62,853 nucleotides of DNA from Polyangiaceae bacterium (lineage in GTDB: Bacteria > Myxococcota_A > Polyangia > Polyangiales > Polyangiaceae): positions 1-62,853 of the forward strand of contig WQZB01000016.1 in NCBI GenBank assembly GCA_009780955.1, given 5' to 3'. The notes beneath the pieces are model-generated. The model made no database searches and was not told where the DNA came from. It saw only the letters and a program-made list of their open reading frames with translations. Below, piece by piece: positions 53,596 to 61,507 of the stretch (position 1 is its first letter; the number at the start of each line of letters is the position of its first letter). The translations under genes and the position numbers were made by a program.

Positions 53596-54093
53596 ATGGG
53601 CGACCCGGTGGACCTCACGGTCGAGATCCTCAAGCAGATCCGCGACGGCGTCTTTGAGTTGAAGGCAGAAGGCGTAAGCCTACGCAATCAGGTTACGTAC
53701 ATTCACCAAGAGCAGATACTGACGAACAAACGACTCGAGATGACGAACGAACGACTTGAGTCGTTGCGCGTCGAGCTCAAAGACGAAATCGAGACAACGA
53801 ACAAACGCCTCAATGTATTGCGCGTCGAGGTAAAAGACGACATTGAGTCGTTGCGCACCGAGGTAAAAGACGACATTGAGTCGTTGCGCGTCGAGGTAAA
53901 AGACGACATTGAGTCGTTGCGCACCGAGGTAAAAGACGAAATCGGCGAGCTTCGTCACACCGTTGGTCGCGTCGCTCGGATTTCCGACGAAACGCTCAAG
54001 GTATCGCTCGACGATTCCGGTCGGATGGACGCGCTCGAAGGTCGGGTACGAAATCTCGAAGCTGAAATGCAGGCATTGCGCCCTCACCAGTAG
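53596..54093 (+). CDS. Coiled-coil protein with 11-residue tandem repeats
   Basis: 165 residues from the ATG at 53596; the frame is also open from 53509, where ATGACTTCC is a by-product of the neighbouring duplication, so the start is uncertain. Most of the chain is coiled coil, with hendecad units of the form VKDDIESLRTE repeated about three times at exactly 33-bp spacing (53830, 53863, 53896), alternating Thr and Val. The ends are HVTYIH-like start (VTYIHQEQIL) and LEGRVRNLEAEMQAL. No known function. Confidence 0.7.
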   Translation: MGDPVDLTVEILKQIRDGVFELKAEGVSLRNQVTYIHQEQILTNKRLEMTNERLESLRVELKDEIETTNKRLNVLRVEVKDDIESLRTEVKDDIESLRVEVKDDIESLRTEVKDEIGELRHTVGRVARISDETLKVSLDDSGRMDALEGRVRNLEAEMQALRPHQ

Positions 54094-54164
54094 TGCGCTC
54101 TCCCTTTTTCGAAATCGTCGCATCGCCCTCAGGCTCGAGTGCGGAGCATGCTATCGTGTAGTGC

Positions 54165-54593
54165 GTGAACGCGCGGGGGTTCGAACGGATCCGAGAGGTG
54201 CTCGAACGCTTGCCCGGCGTTCGGATCGCCTATCTCTTTGGTTCGACCGCGCGCGGCCAGGACCACGAGACGAGCGACGTCGATCTCGCCGTCGTGTTAG
54301 GCGCCTCGTCGCCTCTCGATGAGGACATACTTCGAGAAGAGCTCGAACAATCCGCTGGACGACACGTTGATTTGATCGTGCTCGACAAGGCTCCGCCTCT
54401 TCTCGTCGCGGAGGTGCTGCGAGAGGGGCACGTGCTGCTTTGTCGCGACGAAGACGAGCGAGCTCAGTTCGAGCTCCGCGCTCAGGCCATTGTTTTCGAC
54501 ACGGAGCATTGGCGTGCCGTCCAGCGTGGTTATCTGCGCGAGCGCGCGGAGGAGCGCCGCGATGTCGAGCTTTGGCTTGGGTCAGTCTCGTAG
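54165..54593 (+). CDS. MNT-type nucleotidyltransferase (orphan)
   Basis: 142 residues, GTG start. Minimal nucleotidyltransferase signature: YLFGSTARGQDHETSDVDLAVVL supplies GS and DxD; VDLIVLDKAP is the usual third acidic strand. MntA-type proteins adenylylate a HEPN ribonuclease toxin; the expected HEPN (HepT) partner normally adjacent is missing here, and the next gene is a membrane protein. It may be an orphan antitoxin or act alone. Confidence 0.85.
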   Translation: MNARGFERIREVLERLPGVRIAYLFGSTARGQDHETSDVDLAVVLGASSPLDEDILREELEQSAGRHVDLIVLDKAPPLLVAEVLREGHVLLCRDEDERAQFELRAQAIVFDTEHWRAVQRGYLRERAEERRDVELWLGSVS

Positions 54594-54688
54594 ACGAGGC
54601 CCTGCGACCTCACCAGTAGATGTGGCGAGGCTCCGACATGGTGTGAGGAAAAAAATACACTGAGGCCGCTACAGACAGTGGGGCACCC

Positions 54689-55177
54689 GTGTCTTCTCTA
54701 CGAAAAGGCAAGGACCGGCAAGGCGCCGCGCCCAATGCCCTTCGTGTGAGGATTTATATGTTTGTTTTGTCAATGTTGATTGGAATTGCGGGTGGGCTTT
54801 TGGCGATGTCTTCTCTTTTCGTTAAGCGCTCTCCACAAGCTGCCGAGAAGCTTGCGACGCTCGCGAAATATCAGGGCTGGATCGGGATCACGATGTTCGG
54901 CTGGGGTGTCTGGGAGCTCATTTCGTGCGTCCTCAACATCGGAATGCTCGGGAGCTATCCTCTTGTCTTCGTGTTCTGGGTGCTCTCCGGTGTGGCCGAC
55001 TTCGGCGTTGGTCTTCTCCTTGGTTTCGGCCTTATCTCGACTTACGCCTTCCGCGGCAATGCAACGGCAATCGCGAAGGGTGACGCCATTCGCTCGAAGC
55101 TCGTCGCTTTCCAGGTTCCGCTTGGTGCTCTCGCGATCGTGATGTCGTTGCTCTACGGCGTGCTGCGCATGGTGTGA
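54689..55177 (+). CDS. Four-span membrane protein, function unknown
   Basis: 162 residues, GTG start. Four predicted membrane helices: VRIYMFVLSMLIGIAGGLLA, WIGITMFGWGVWELISCVL, LVFVFWVLSGVADFGVGLLL and LGALAIVMSLLYGVLRMV; a polar KRSPQAAEKLATLAKYQ loop between the first two. No family recognised. The 95-bp gap to the preceding gene and the converging neighbour give no operon clue. Confidence 0.65.
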   Translation: MSSLRKGKDRQGAAPNALRVRIYMFVLSMLIGIAGGLLAMSSLFVKRSPQAAEKLATLAKYQGWIGITMFGWGVWELISCVLNIGMLGSYPLVFVFWVLSGVADFGVGLLLGFGLISTYAFRGNATAIAKGDAIRSKLVAFQVPLGALAIVMSLLYGVLRMV

Positions 55178-55200
55178 TGCGAGCCGCACGGCTCACCGTT

Positions 55201-56010
55201 TCATCGCGTTTGGGCGAGCGCCTGGTGCAAGCTCACGTCAAGCCGGCTCTGGATCATTCGGAGCAGGCTGTCGACCTCCGGAGGCGCGAGCCGCAGCTCC
55301 TGCTCGAGGCGCTCTTTCGTCCCTTCCGAGAGCTCGCGACGGGCGCGTTCGAGTCGTCTGAGGACGGTGAGCCGATGCACTCCGAGCACTTTGCCGACTT
55401 CCTCCATCGATAAACGATCGAGATAATGGAGCTTGAGAAGAAGGCGTGTGCTCGGCGCAAGGGCGTCGACAGCTTCGAGGAAAACGCGGCGGAATAGCTC
55501 GCGGTACTTGCCCTTCAGGAGCTCGAGCTCGAGATCGGTGGTTGCCTCGGTGACGAGCGCATCTTCGATGCTTTGGGTGGCAGCTCCGAGCGACATCTCG
55601 CGCTTCATGTTGAGCCATGCGCGCACGGCTGCGACACGCACCCAGGCACGGAGCTTACCGCGGCCTGCGTACGTCAGAATACGCGCACATCGTCCGGGCT
55701 CGGCCACAAGGAGCCGATGACGGAGTCGTTGCACGGCCTCCTCGGCCTGAGCCGGCTCCGCGCGACGCGCTCGAAGAACACGGGACAGATCAGCGAAGCA
55801 CTTGCTCTCGAGTGCCGCGATGGCGGGCGCGACTCCGCGACCCGCGTGGAACGCAAGCCAAAGATCGGCGGCGTGCAAGGAATCGAGCGCTGTATTGTTT
55901 TCTGAATTTGCGCGCAGCTGTTCGACAAAGCGTGTGAACGCCTTGGGATCCGAGCCGGGCCAGGCTGGCCAAGCCGCGCCTGCGGTCGAGACGAATTCGT
56001 CGAGATTCAT
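55201..56010 (-). CDS. Sigma-70 family RNA polymerase sigma factor, myxobacterial type
   Basis: 269 residues. N-terminal 90 residues unassigned; region 2-like helices (AEEAVQRLRHRLL...ILTYAGRGKLRAWVRVAAVRAWLNMKRE) and region 4-like helix-turn-helix (LAPSTRLLLKLHYLDRLSMEEVGKVLGVHRLTVLRRLERARREL). The RLSMEEVGKVLGVHRLTVLRRL segment is an orthodox recognition helix. It is divergent from the zinc-finger kinase gene, an arrangement known in myxobacteria where the kinase-anti-sigma controls the sigma factor. Confidence 0.82.
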   Translation of the reverse strand: MNLDEFVSTAGAAWPAWPGSDPKAFTRFVEQLRANSENNTALDSLHAADLWLAFHAGRGVAPAIAALESKCFADLSRVLRARRAEPAQAEEAVQRLRHRLLVAEPGRCARILTYAGRGKLRAWVRVAAVRAWLNMKREMSLGAATQSIEDALVTEATTDLELELLKGKYRELFRRVFLEAVDALAPSTRLLLKLHYLDRLSMEEVGKVLGVHRLTVLRRLERARRELSEGTKERLEQELRLAPPEVDSLLRMIQSRLDVSLHQALAQTR

Positions 56011-56100
56011 CCGTACGTATTGAAAAAGAAACGTTATTTTAGACGCCTAACGCTATCACGCCAACATGGGCACACCAGCAAGTTAACCTTCGAACCCGTC

Positions 56101-57120
56101 ATGTCGCATTGCCTCGATGACAACCGCGCCCTCGAGCTTCTGGACGGCAGGCTTACATCCACAGCACGAGCGCGTGTGGAGCGTCACCTCGAGTCGTGTG
56201 ACGTGTGCCGTGAGCTCCTGGCGGAGCTCGCCAAGGTCGACAGTGCTCGACCCGGTCGCGCGACGCCAACGGAACCGATCACCGCGGTCCGCAGTAGGCT
56301 CACCCACTTGGGGTCATATCGGATCGAGCGCACGATCGGGCGTGGATCTGCGGGCACGGTGTATCGCGCCGTCAACGATCGGACCGGAGAGGTTGTCGCG
56401 CTCAAGTACGTGACCAATCCTAGTTGGCGCGCGCGCTTCGGGCGCGAGATCGAAATGCTCGCACGACTCGCTCATCCTGGCATCGTTCGTTACATCGATC
56501 GTGGCAAGACCCCGCACGGGATGTACTTGGCGATGGAGCTACTCGACGGTGAGGATCTCGAGCAGCGCCTGCGTCGCGGCCCACTGCCGTGGCAGTCAGT
56601 TTTGCTCCTTGGGCTCCGCCTCACCGCTGCGCTCGCGCATGCGCACGCGCTCGGTGCAGTTCATCGCGATCTCGGTCCGCGCAACGTTTTCTTGTCTGGT
56701 GGTCGGGTTGAGGACGCGAAGCTTCTCGACTTCGGGCTCGTTCGTGTCGATGACAACCTTGAGCACACCCCATCTCGAACCGTGCTTGGGACAGCGTTCT
56801 ACATGGCGCCCGAGCAAATCAAAAATCCGCGAAACGTTGATGCACGTGCCGACCTCTTTGCCCTTGGTGTCATTCTCTTCGAGGCTGTCTCCGGCATGAG
56901 GCCATTTCAGGGTGAAGATCTCTTCACCCTTTGGGTAAAAATCATCGATCACTCTCCGCCTGATCTCAGGATCGTGACGCGAGGGATCCCTGAGGAGATT
57001 ATTTGCCTCATCGAGGCGCTTCTCGCCAAGGATCCGAACTCACGCCCGGCATCAGCCGACGCCGTCCATCAAAGCCTGGCGCTCCTTGAAGGGCAAGTGG
57101 TGGCTCATCCGTCCCTTTAG
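56101..57120 (+). CDS. Serine/threonine kinase with N-terminal ZAS anti-sigma domain
   Basis: 339 residues from the ATG at 56101. Residues 1-45 are a zinc-binding anti-sigma domain with HLESCDVC (His29, Cys33, Cys36) and upstream His3/Cys4. A kinase domain follows (about 73-335): GRGSAGTVYRA glycine loop, VALKYV (Lys102), VHRDLGPRNVFL catalytic loop, LDFGLVR metal site, GTAFYMAPEQI and KDPNSRPAS. Key residues are all present, so it should be active. The fusion links sigma-factor binding to phosphorylation. The partner sigma factor is divergent at 55201-56010. Confidence 0.9.
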   Translation: MSHCLDDNRALELLDGRLTSTARARVERHLESCDVCRELLAELAKVDSARPGRATPTEPITAVRSRLTHLGSYRIERTIGRGSAGTVYRAVNDRTGEVVALKYVTNPSWRARFGREIEMLARLAHPGIVRYIDRGKTPHGMYLAMELLDGEDLEQRLRRGPLPWQSVLLLGLRLTAALAHAHALGAVHRDLGPRNVFLSGGRVEDAKLLDFGLVRVDDNLEHTPSRTVLGTAFYMAPEQIKNPRNVDARADLFALGVILFEAVSGMRPFQGEDLFTLWVKIIDHSPPDLRIVTRGIPEEIICLIEALLAKDPNSRPASADAVHQSLALLEGQVVAHPSL

Positions 57121-57671
57121 TACACGTCGTCGACGCGGATCTTCGAGTCGAGGATACGAATGTCACCTGCGGTGACTGCATCGAGGTCCCAGCGGCCATG
57201 CTTGGGTCGCCGAAAGACCTCGATCCTACGCGTATCTTGCGAAACCAAGACGTACTCGCGGAGGGATGGAATTCGCATGTAGTGTGCAAATTTCTCTCCG
57301 CGATCGTAGGCCTCGGTCGAGTCGGAGAGAACCTCGACGATCACGGTGGGGTTGACGAGCGCCTCGCCAATGACGCGTCTGTTTCGTTCGACTTTCTGCT
57401 TGTCGATCTCGCCACATACGACCACACCGTCGGCATACGTCGACAGCCCTGTCGCGCGAACGAGGATCATTGCATCCGATTGAAAGACGGTACACTTGGG
57501 AAATGCGATTTTGAGCGCTGCGGTCACGTTCATCGCGAGGCGGCTATGCTCGAGGGATCCTCCTGCCATGTCGTAGACGACGCCGTCGAGCCACTCGTGC
57601 TTCGTGGAGCTCCGGAGCTCCGCTTCGAGGAAGTCTTCGTAGCTGACATAACTGGGTGTCGGCTGGACCAT
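57117..57671 (-). CDS. Uma2-family PD-(D/E)XK-like protein
   Basis: 184 residues. Typical Uma2/DUF820 motifs: YVSYEDFLEAE, KHEWLDGVVYDMAGGS, YADGVVVCG, PTVIVEVLSDSTEAYDRGEKFAHYM and LREYVLVSQDTRRIEVFRR. The fold is related to PD-(D/E)XK nucleases; the acidic residues (Asp in YADG, Glu in VEV) are present but activity is not demonstrated in most members. Such proteins are frequent in cyanobacteria and myxobacteria. It converges on the kinase gene, overlapping its stop codon by four bases, and is downstream of the SctV-like gene. Confidence 0.92.
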   Translation of the reverse strand: MVQPTPSYVSYEDFLEAELRSSTKHEWLDGVVYDMAGGSLEHSRLAMNVTAALKIAFPKCTVFQSDAMILVRATGLSTYADGVVVCGEIDKQKVERNRRVIGEALVNPTVIVEVLSDSTEAYDRGEKFAHYMRIPSLREYVLVSQDTRRIEVFRRPKHGRWDLDAVTAGDIRILDSKIRVDDVY

Positions 57672-57682
57672 GTCTCTTCATC

Positions 57683-59671
57683 CTATTGGCCAATTCCGGC
57701 TAGGTTTGCGCGTGCGAGTGGTCGCAGCGTTACTTCTGGTAAAAGCTCGGCAAAGCTGACAACGACTGAGTCGGGTAAGTCGGCCTCAATGAGCTTGCGC
57801 ATGAACCGGCGAATGTCCGGTTGCGTGAGGAACACGAGCGAGCTGCCTGGTGCTTGCGTGGAAGCCTCGGTTGCCGCGCGCCGCATGGCGGCGACGACGT
57901 CGCGCGATGCGGCTGGCGCAAGGGTGAGAAACGCTCCTGCTGGCGTGCGTGTGACGGCGCGGCGAACGGTGTCTTCAATGGTTGGATCCACGAGCACGAC
58001 GCCGAGTTGGTTCTGTCCACGTGTGAGACGGAAGGTCATCGCCCGGCGAAGCTGCGCGCGCACGAGCTCGGTTAAATTGAGCGGATCTTTTTCGGTCATT
58101 GCAACGGTCGCGAGAGCTTCAAGAATTGCGCGCATGTCGCGGATGGACACGCGTTCCTCGACGAGCCGACGAAGAATGTCGGTGAGGAGCGTGAGGCTCA
58201 CGGGCTTTGGCACCACGTTGCGCACGGTGGCAGGAGCAAATTGCTCGAGTTCGTCGAGCAAGCGTTGCGTTTCCGCGAGACCAAGGAAATCGGCAGAACG
58301 TGTGCGCAATAGGGTGGTCGCCGCGGTGCTCACAGTCGTGATGGATTCGGCTTTGGGTGTTCCGTCAGCAACGGGAATGATTCGCGCCGGGACTTCGAAG
58401 ATCGAGATGACGACGTGGCGTGTTGGAAGGCTGCTCAGCGCGCGCACGCGAGGAGGCGGCAAAGGCACGCCAAGCTCGGCGAAAAGCCGTTCGCGAAGAC
58501 TGAGTGCGATGCTTCGAATGCCATCGCTCACGCCAGGCTCGTCGTCGAGCAAGAATGCGAGATCGTCGGCGACCTCGATGCTCCATGGCACGACCATCGG
58601 CACGAAGGGGGTTTCGCGGCGTGCGCCGCCGCCTGCTGGAGGCACGACGGGGCGAGGCTCGGTGGCCTCGCGCTGCTCCTTGCGTGCGATCTGCTGCGTG
58701 CGGGCGCGGGCCACGAAGAACAGCACTCCGCCAATCACCAGAAACGGCAAGGCTGGCAATCCAGGCACCATGGCGAGCAGGACAACGAAGGCCGTGGCGA
58801 CCTTGAGCGCCTTTGGCAAGCCAAAGAGCTGACTGGCGAGCTCTTCGCCGAGTGGCGTTTCGGGCTCCTCGCTCGCAACGCGCGTCACGAGCACGCCGGC
58901 GGCGGTCGACAGAATGAGCGCCGGGATTTGTGAGACGAGTCCGTCGCCGATGGTGAGAAGGCCGTAGCGCTTCAGGGCGTCGACGGCCTCCATGTTCTTT
59001 TGCCCAACGCCGATTCCAAGGCCCCCGAGAATGTTGACGACGGTGATGACGAGCGAGGCAATGACGTCGCCTTTGACGAACTTCATTGCGCCGTCCATCG
59101 ATCCGTAGAATTGGCTCTCGCGCGACAGGCTGCGCCGCCGTCGCCGCGCCTCGTTGCCGTCGATCGAGCCAGCGCGGAGCTCGGCGTCGATCGCCATTTG
59201 CTTCCCTGGCATCGCGTCGAGAACGAAGCGGGCGCTGACTTCGGCCACGCGCTCAGAGCCCTTGGCGATGACGATGAACTGGATGATCGTGAGGATCAAA
59301 AAGACGACACCGCCAACCACGTAGTTGCCGCGCACAACGAAGTTGCCGAATGCGCGAATGACCTCGCCGGCGTTGGCTTGGAGTAAAATGAGGCGGCTCG
59401 TCGAGACGTTGAGCGCGAGCCGAAAAAGTGTGGTCAAGAGCAGAAGCGTTGGGAACGTTGCAATGGCCAGCGCGTCGGGCACATACAGAACGACAAGAAG
59501 GATGGCGACCGACAGCGACAGGTTGGTTGCAAGCAGCACGTCGAGCAGCAACGTGGGTAGCGGCACGATCATCATTGCGACAATGGCAATGACCAGCGTG
59601 GCGAGACCGAGCTCGGCGCCGCCGACGCTGCTGCGCTGGGAGCTGCTCTTGTCGAATGATGTGCGGTTCAC
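57683..59671 (-). CDS. Type III export apparatus protein, SctV/FlhA family
   Basis: 662 residues. N-terminal half has about seven or eight membrane helices and the family signature VVRGNYVVGGVVFLILTIIQFIVIAKGSERVAEVSARFVLDAMPGKQMAIDAE, shown in parts: start GNYVVGGVVF, end MPGKQMAID. The C-terminal half is the soluble ring domain. SctV/FlhA forms the nonameric export gate of type III secretion or flagella. Flagellar or injectisome partners (FliP, FlhB, FliI homologues) are absent here; a Uma2 gene follows and a 300-bp gap precedes. Family and likely gate role are certain; which system is not. Confidence 0.9.
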   Translation of the reverse strand: MNRTSFDKSSSQRSSVGGAELGLATLVIAIVAMMIVPLPTLLLDVLLATNLSLSVAILLVVLYVPDALAIATFPTLLLLTTLFRLALNVSTSRLILLQANAGEVIRAFGNFVVRGNYVVGGVVFLILTIIQFIVIAKGSERVAEVSARFVLDAMPGKQMAIDAELRAGSIDGNEARRRRRSLSRESQFYGSMDGAMKFVKGDVIASLVITVVNILGGLGIGVGQKNMEAVDALKRYGLLTIGDGLVSQIPALILSTAAGVLVTRVASEEPETPLGEELASQLFGLPKALKVATAFVVLLAMVPGLPALPFLVIGGVLFFVARARTQQIARKEQREATEPRPVVPPAGGGARRETPFVPMVVPWSIEVADDLAFLLDDEPGVSDGIRSIALSLRERLFAELGVPLPPPRVRALSSLPTRHVVISIFEVPARIIPVADGTPKAESITTVSTAATTLLRTRSADFLGLAETQRLLDELEQFAPATVRNVVPKPVSLTLLTDILRRLVEERVSIRDMRAILEALATVAMTEKDPLNLTELVRAQLRRAMTFRLTRGQNQLGVVLVDPTIEDTVRRAVTRTPAGAFLTLAPAASRDVVAAMRRAATEASTQAPGSSLVFLTQPDIRRFMRKLIEADLPDSVVVSFAELLPEVTLRPLARANLAGIGQ

Positions 59672-59971
59672 CCAGCCGAGGCTAATCCAAATTCGAGCGA
59701 TGATGCGGGCTGAAGGCGAAACGTGGCGGTGAACTTGGCCACTTGACTATGGGCGAGCTACGTGAGAGCAAACCTGCTTTGAGTTCTCTTGAGAGTGTGT
59801 CCTCTCAATCACCAACAATCACCGAACAGACACGCCATGGCCGCCACCGCTTTTCGTGAGCTTCTGAATTTTGGGTAAGTCGTCGACGAAATTGTGGCGC
59901 AATTGGCGTGAAAGCTGTCACGGCAGAGTGGCGCAAAACTTGGAGCTGCTAGCCCGAGCGAGGTGTGAAAG
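59672..59971. other. Intergenic region upstream of ddl
   Basis: 300 bp separate the divergent SctV/FlhA-like gene and ddl. No gene, repeat or clear promoter is seen. GTGGCGCAA occurs twice (about 59896 and 59932). GAGGTGTGAAAG precedes the ddl ATG. Confidence 0.5.
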
Positions 59972-61003
59972 ATGAAGAAGCGGCGAGTGGGGGTATTGAT
60001 GGGCGGCTCGAGCAGCGAGCGCGACATCTCGATGATGACGGGCGAGGGCGTTTCGCGCGCGCTCGAAGCCCGAGGCCATGATGTGGTTCGCGTCGTTCTT
60101 GGCTCCGAGCCTGTCGACAAAACAATCCGTGACGCAAAGATCGATGTAGCCGTTCTGGCGCTGCACGGGCGCCTTGGCGAAGACGGCTGCATTCAGGGCA
60201 TGCTCGAGCTTCTCGGCATTCCGTACACCGGATCGTCGGTGCTCGCGTCGGCGCTTGCGATGGACAAGCTCAAGGCGAAGGAAATGTTTCGCCTGCACAA
60301 CATCCCAACGCCGCCGTACTACGTCGCGACGGAAGCAGATCTTGCCGATCTCGACGAACTGCACGGTTGCTTCGGCTTTCCGGTCGTTGTCAAGCCGCGC
60401 AGCGAGGGATCATCTGTCGGCTTGACAAGGGCGAACCATCTCGGTGAGCTCCGAAAAAGCATCGAAGTGGCGCTACAGTACGACCGCTTCGCTCTTGTTG
60501 AACGCTACATCAAGGCAACCGAGGTGCACGTTGGTATTTTCGATGGCCGCGTGCTCGGCTGCATCGAGGTTGCGCCGAAAAGCGGTTTTTATGACTATGC
60601 CGCGAAGTACACGGCTGGCGCCACCGACTACATTCTTCCGCCGCGCATTGCACCAACGCGTGTGCGCGGTGTGATTCACCTCGCCGAGCGCGCGGTGCAC
60701 GCTCTTGGCTGCACAGGCGCTGTCCGCGTCGACCTTCTTGTCACCGAAGGTGAAAATGAATACGTCCTCGAAGTCAACACGCTGCCGGGTATGACGCCAA
60801 CTTCGCTGCTTCCAAAGATCGCCGCGCATGCCGGTATCGATTACGCCGAGCTATGCGAGATGATCCTCGAAGGTGCCGCGCTTCGCTCCTCTGCCGTCGC
60901 GGTGCCAATGGCTAGTACGTGCGCTATACAAACAATCGTGCCAAAGCCGAAAGAGACGATTCCGGTATGGTCGTCGCCGCCGCCCCGATTGAAAGCGGTT
61001 TAG
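59972..61003 (+). CDS. ddl: D-alanine-D-alanine ligase
   Basis: 343 residues. ATP-grasp ligase with the N-terminal VGVLMGGSSSERDISMMTG, serine-containing LHGRLGEDGCIQGMLELLGIPYTGSSVLASALAMDK (parts), the SEGSSVGL and AVRVDLLVTEGENEYVLEVNTLPGMTPTSLLP active-site region. It joins two D-alanines for peptidoglycan precursors. It is about 30 residues longer than usual; the extra tail (PKPKETIPVWSSPPPRLKAV) ends inside a family B repeat, whose TAG is the stop codon, so the tail is probably a repeat-derived addition. Confidence 0.95.
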   Translation: MKKRRVGVLMGGSSSERDISMMTGEGVSRALEARGHDVVRVVLGSEPVDKTIRDAKIDVAVLALHGRLGEDGCIQGMLELLGIPYTGSSVLASALAMDKLKAKEMFRLHNIPTPPYYVATEADLADLDELHGCFGFPVVVKPRSEGSSVGLTRANHLGELRKSIEVALQYDRFALVERYIKATEVHVGIFDGRVLGCIEVAPKSGFYDYAAKYTAGATDYILPPRIAPTRVRGVIHLAERAVHALGCTGAVRVDLLVTEGENEYVLEVNTLPGMTPTSLLPKIAAHAGIDYAELCEMILEGAALRSSAVAVPMASTCAIQTIVPKPKETIPVWSSPPPRLKAV

Positions 61004-61124
61004 ACCGCTTTCGATTTGACGCGATTTCGTCGTTAGCGGCTGCGGTGCGGTCCTCAAAGCCGAAGCAGGCTGTTCCGGTCCGCTCCTCGCCGCTGCCTCG
61101 AACTCGCGCCAACTTGAAAGCGGT
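61001..61124 (+). repeat. Family B repeat, complete copy, at the ddl 3' end
   Basis: Left end TAGACCGCTTTCGATTTGAC, right end CGCGCCAACTTGAAAGCGG. The last ddl codons (GATTGAAAGCGGTTTAG) themselves resemble a repeat end, so two element ends abut here. The right end is followed within three bases by family C. Confidence 0.85.
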
Positions 61125-61127
61125 TTA

Positions 61128-61272
61128 AGAGGGTGTTTTACCAGCCGTTGCGAGCGACGCGAGGCCAAGGCGGGCCCGAGGAGCCCGCGTAAGCGTACGT
61201 TGTGTACGTGCGCAGGCACCGCAGGGCCCAACGCAGGGATCGCGGCGCGCAGCAGGCTGGTAAACACCCTCT
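61128..61272 (+). mobile_element. Family C element, MITE-like, with IS5-type ends
   Basis: AGAGGGTGTTTTACCAGCC at 61128 and its near-perfect complement GGCTGGTAAACACCCTCT at 61255-61272 bound a 145-bp element with no coding capacity. The first ten bases equal the IS5-type end at 114-123. Its interior shares GCGTAAGCGTACGT and GTGCGCAGGC with family B, inverted. It could be mobilised in trans by the IS5-type transposase. Confidence 0.75.
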
Positions 61273-61486
61273 AGTCGCGGAACAAAATTCGATTAAGCTC
61301 CGCGAATCGAGTCTCTTCTTCGTCGTCGCGGCCGGCGTCGCCTTTGGCTTCGAGCTCGCGTTGCTCGCGATCGGCTGACTCGAATTGATCCATTGTCAAC
61401 GCCATACGATCCCGGCCAAAATAGATATGCTTGGCTCGGTAGTCGAGGTAACGCTTGTGAATTGTGGGGGACATGGACACGAGCAA
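61271..61486 (-). CDS. Small hypothetical protein ending in a family C repeat
   Basis: 71 residues, ATG at 61486. Basic start (PTIHKRYLDYRAKHIYFGRDR) and acidic helical end (DREQRELEAKGDAGRDDEEETRFAELNRI). The TAG stop lies on the edge of family C. No family recognised; helical, probably a regulator or remnant. The neighbouring AbrB-family gene starts 22 bp away in the opposite direction, so a shared promoter is possible. Confidence 0.45.
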   Translation of the reverse strand: MLVSMSPTIHKRYLDYRAKHIYFGRDRMALTMDQFESADREQRELEAKGDAGRDDEEETRFAELNRILFRD

Positions 61487-61507
61487 TTGTAGATTACATA
61501 TCTTCTT

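Noticed and set aside
57198-58832. 544-codon plus-strand ORF
   Set aside because: It overlaps Uma2 and the SctV/FlhA gene on the other strand; its composition (Arg/Ser repeats) is that of an antisense shadow.
59930-59950. Sigma-54 promoter upstream of ddl (TGGCGCAAAACTTGG)
   Set aside because: Two key bases differ from TGGCACN5TTGC and no activator site is visible.
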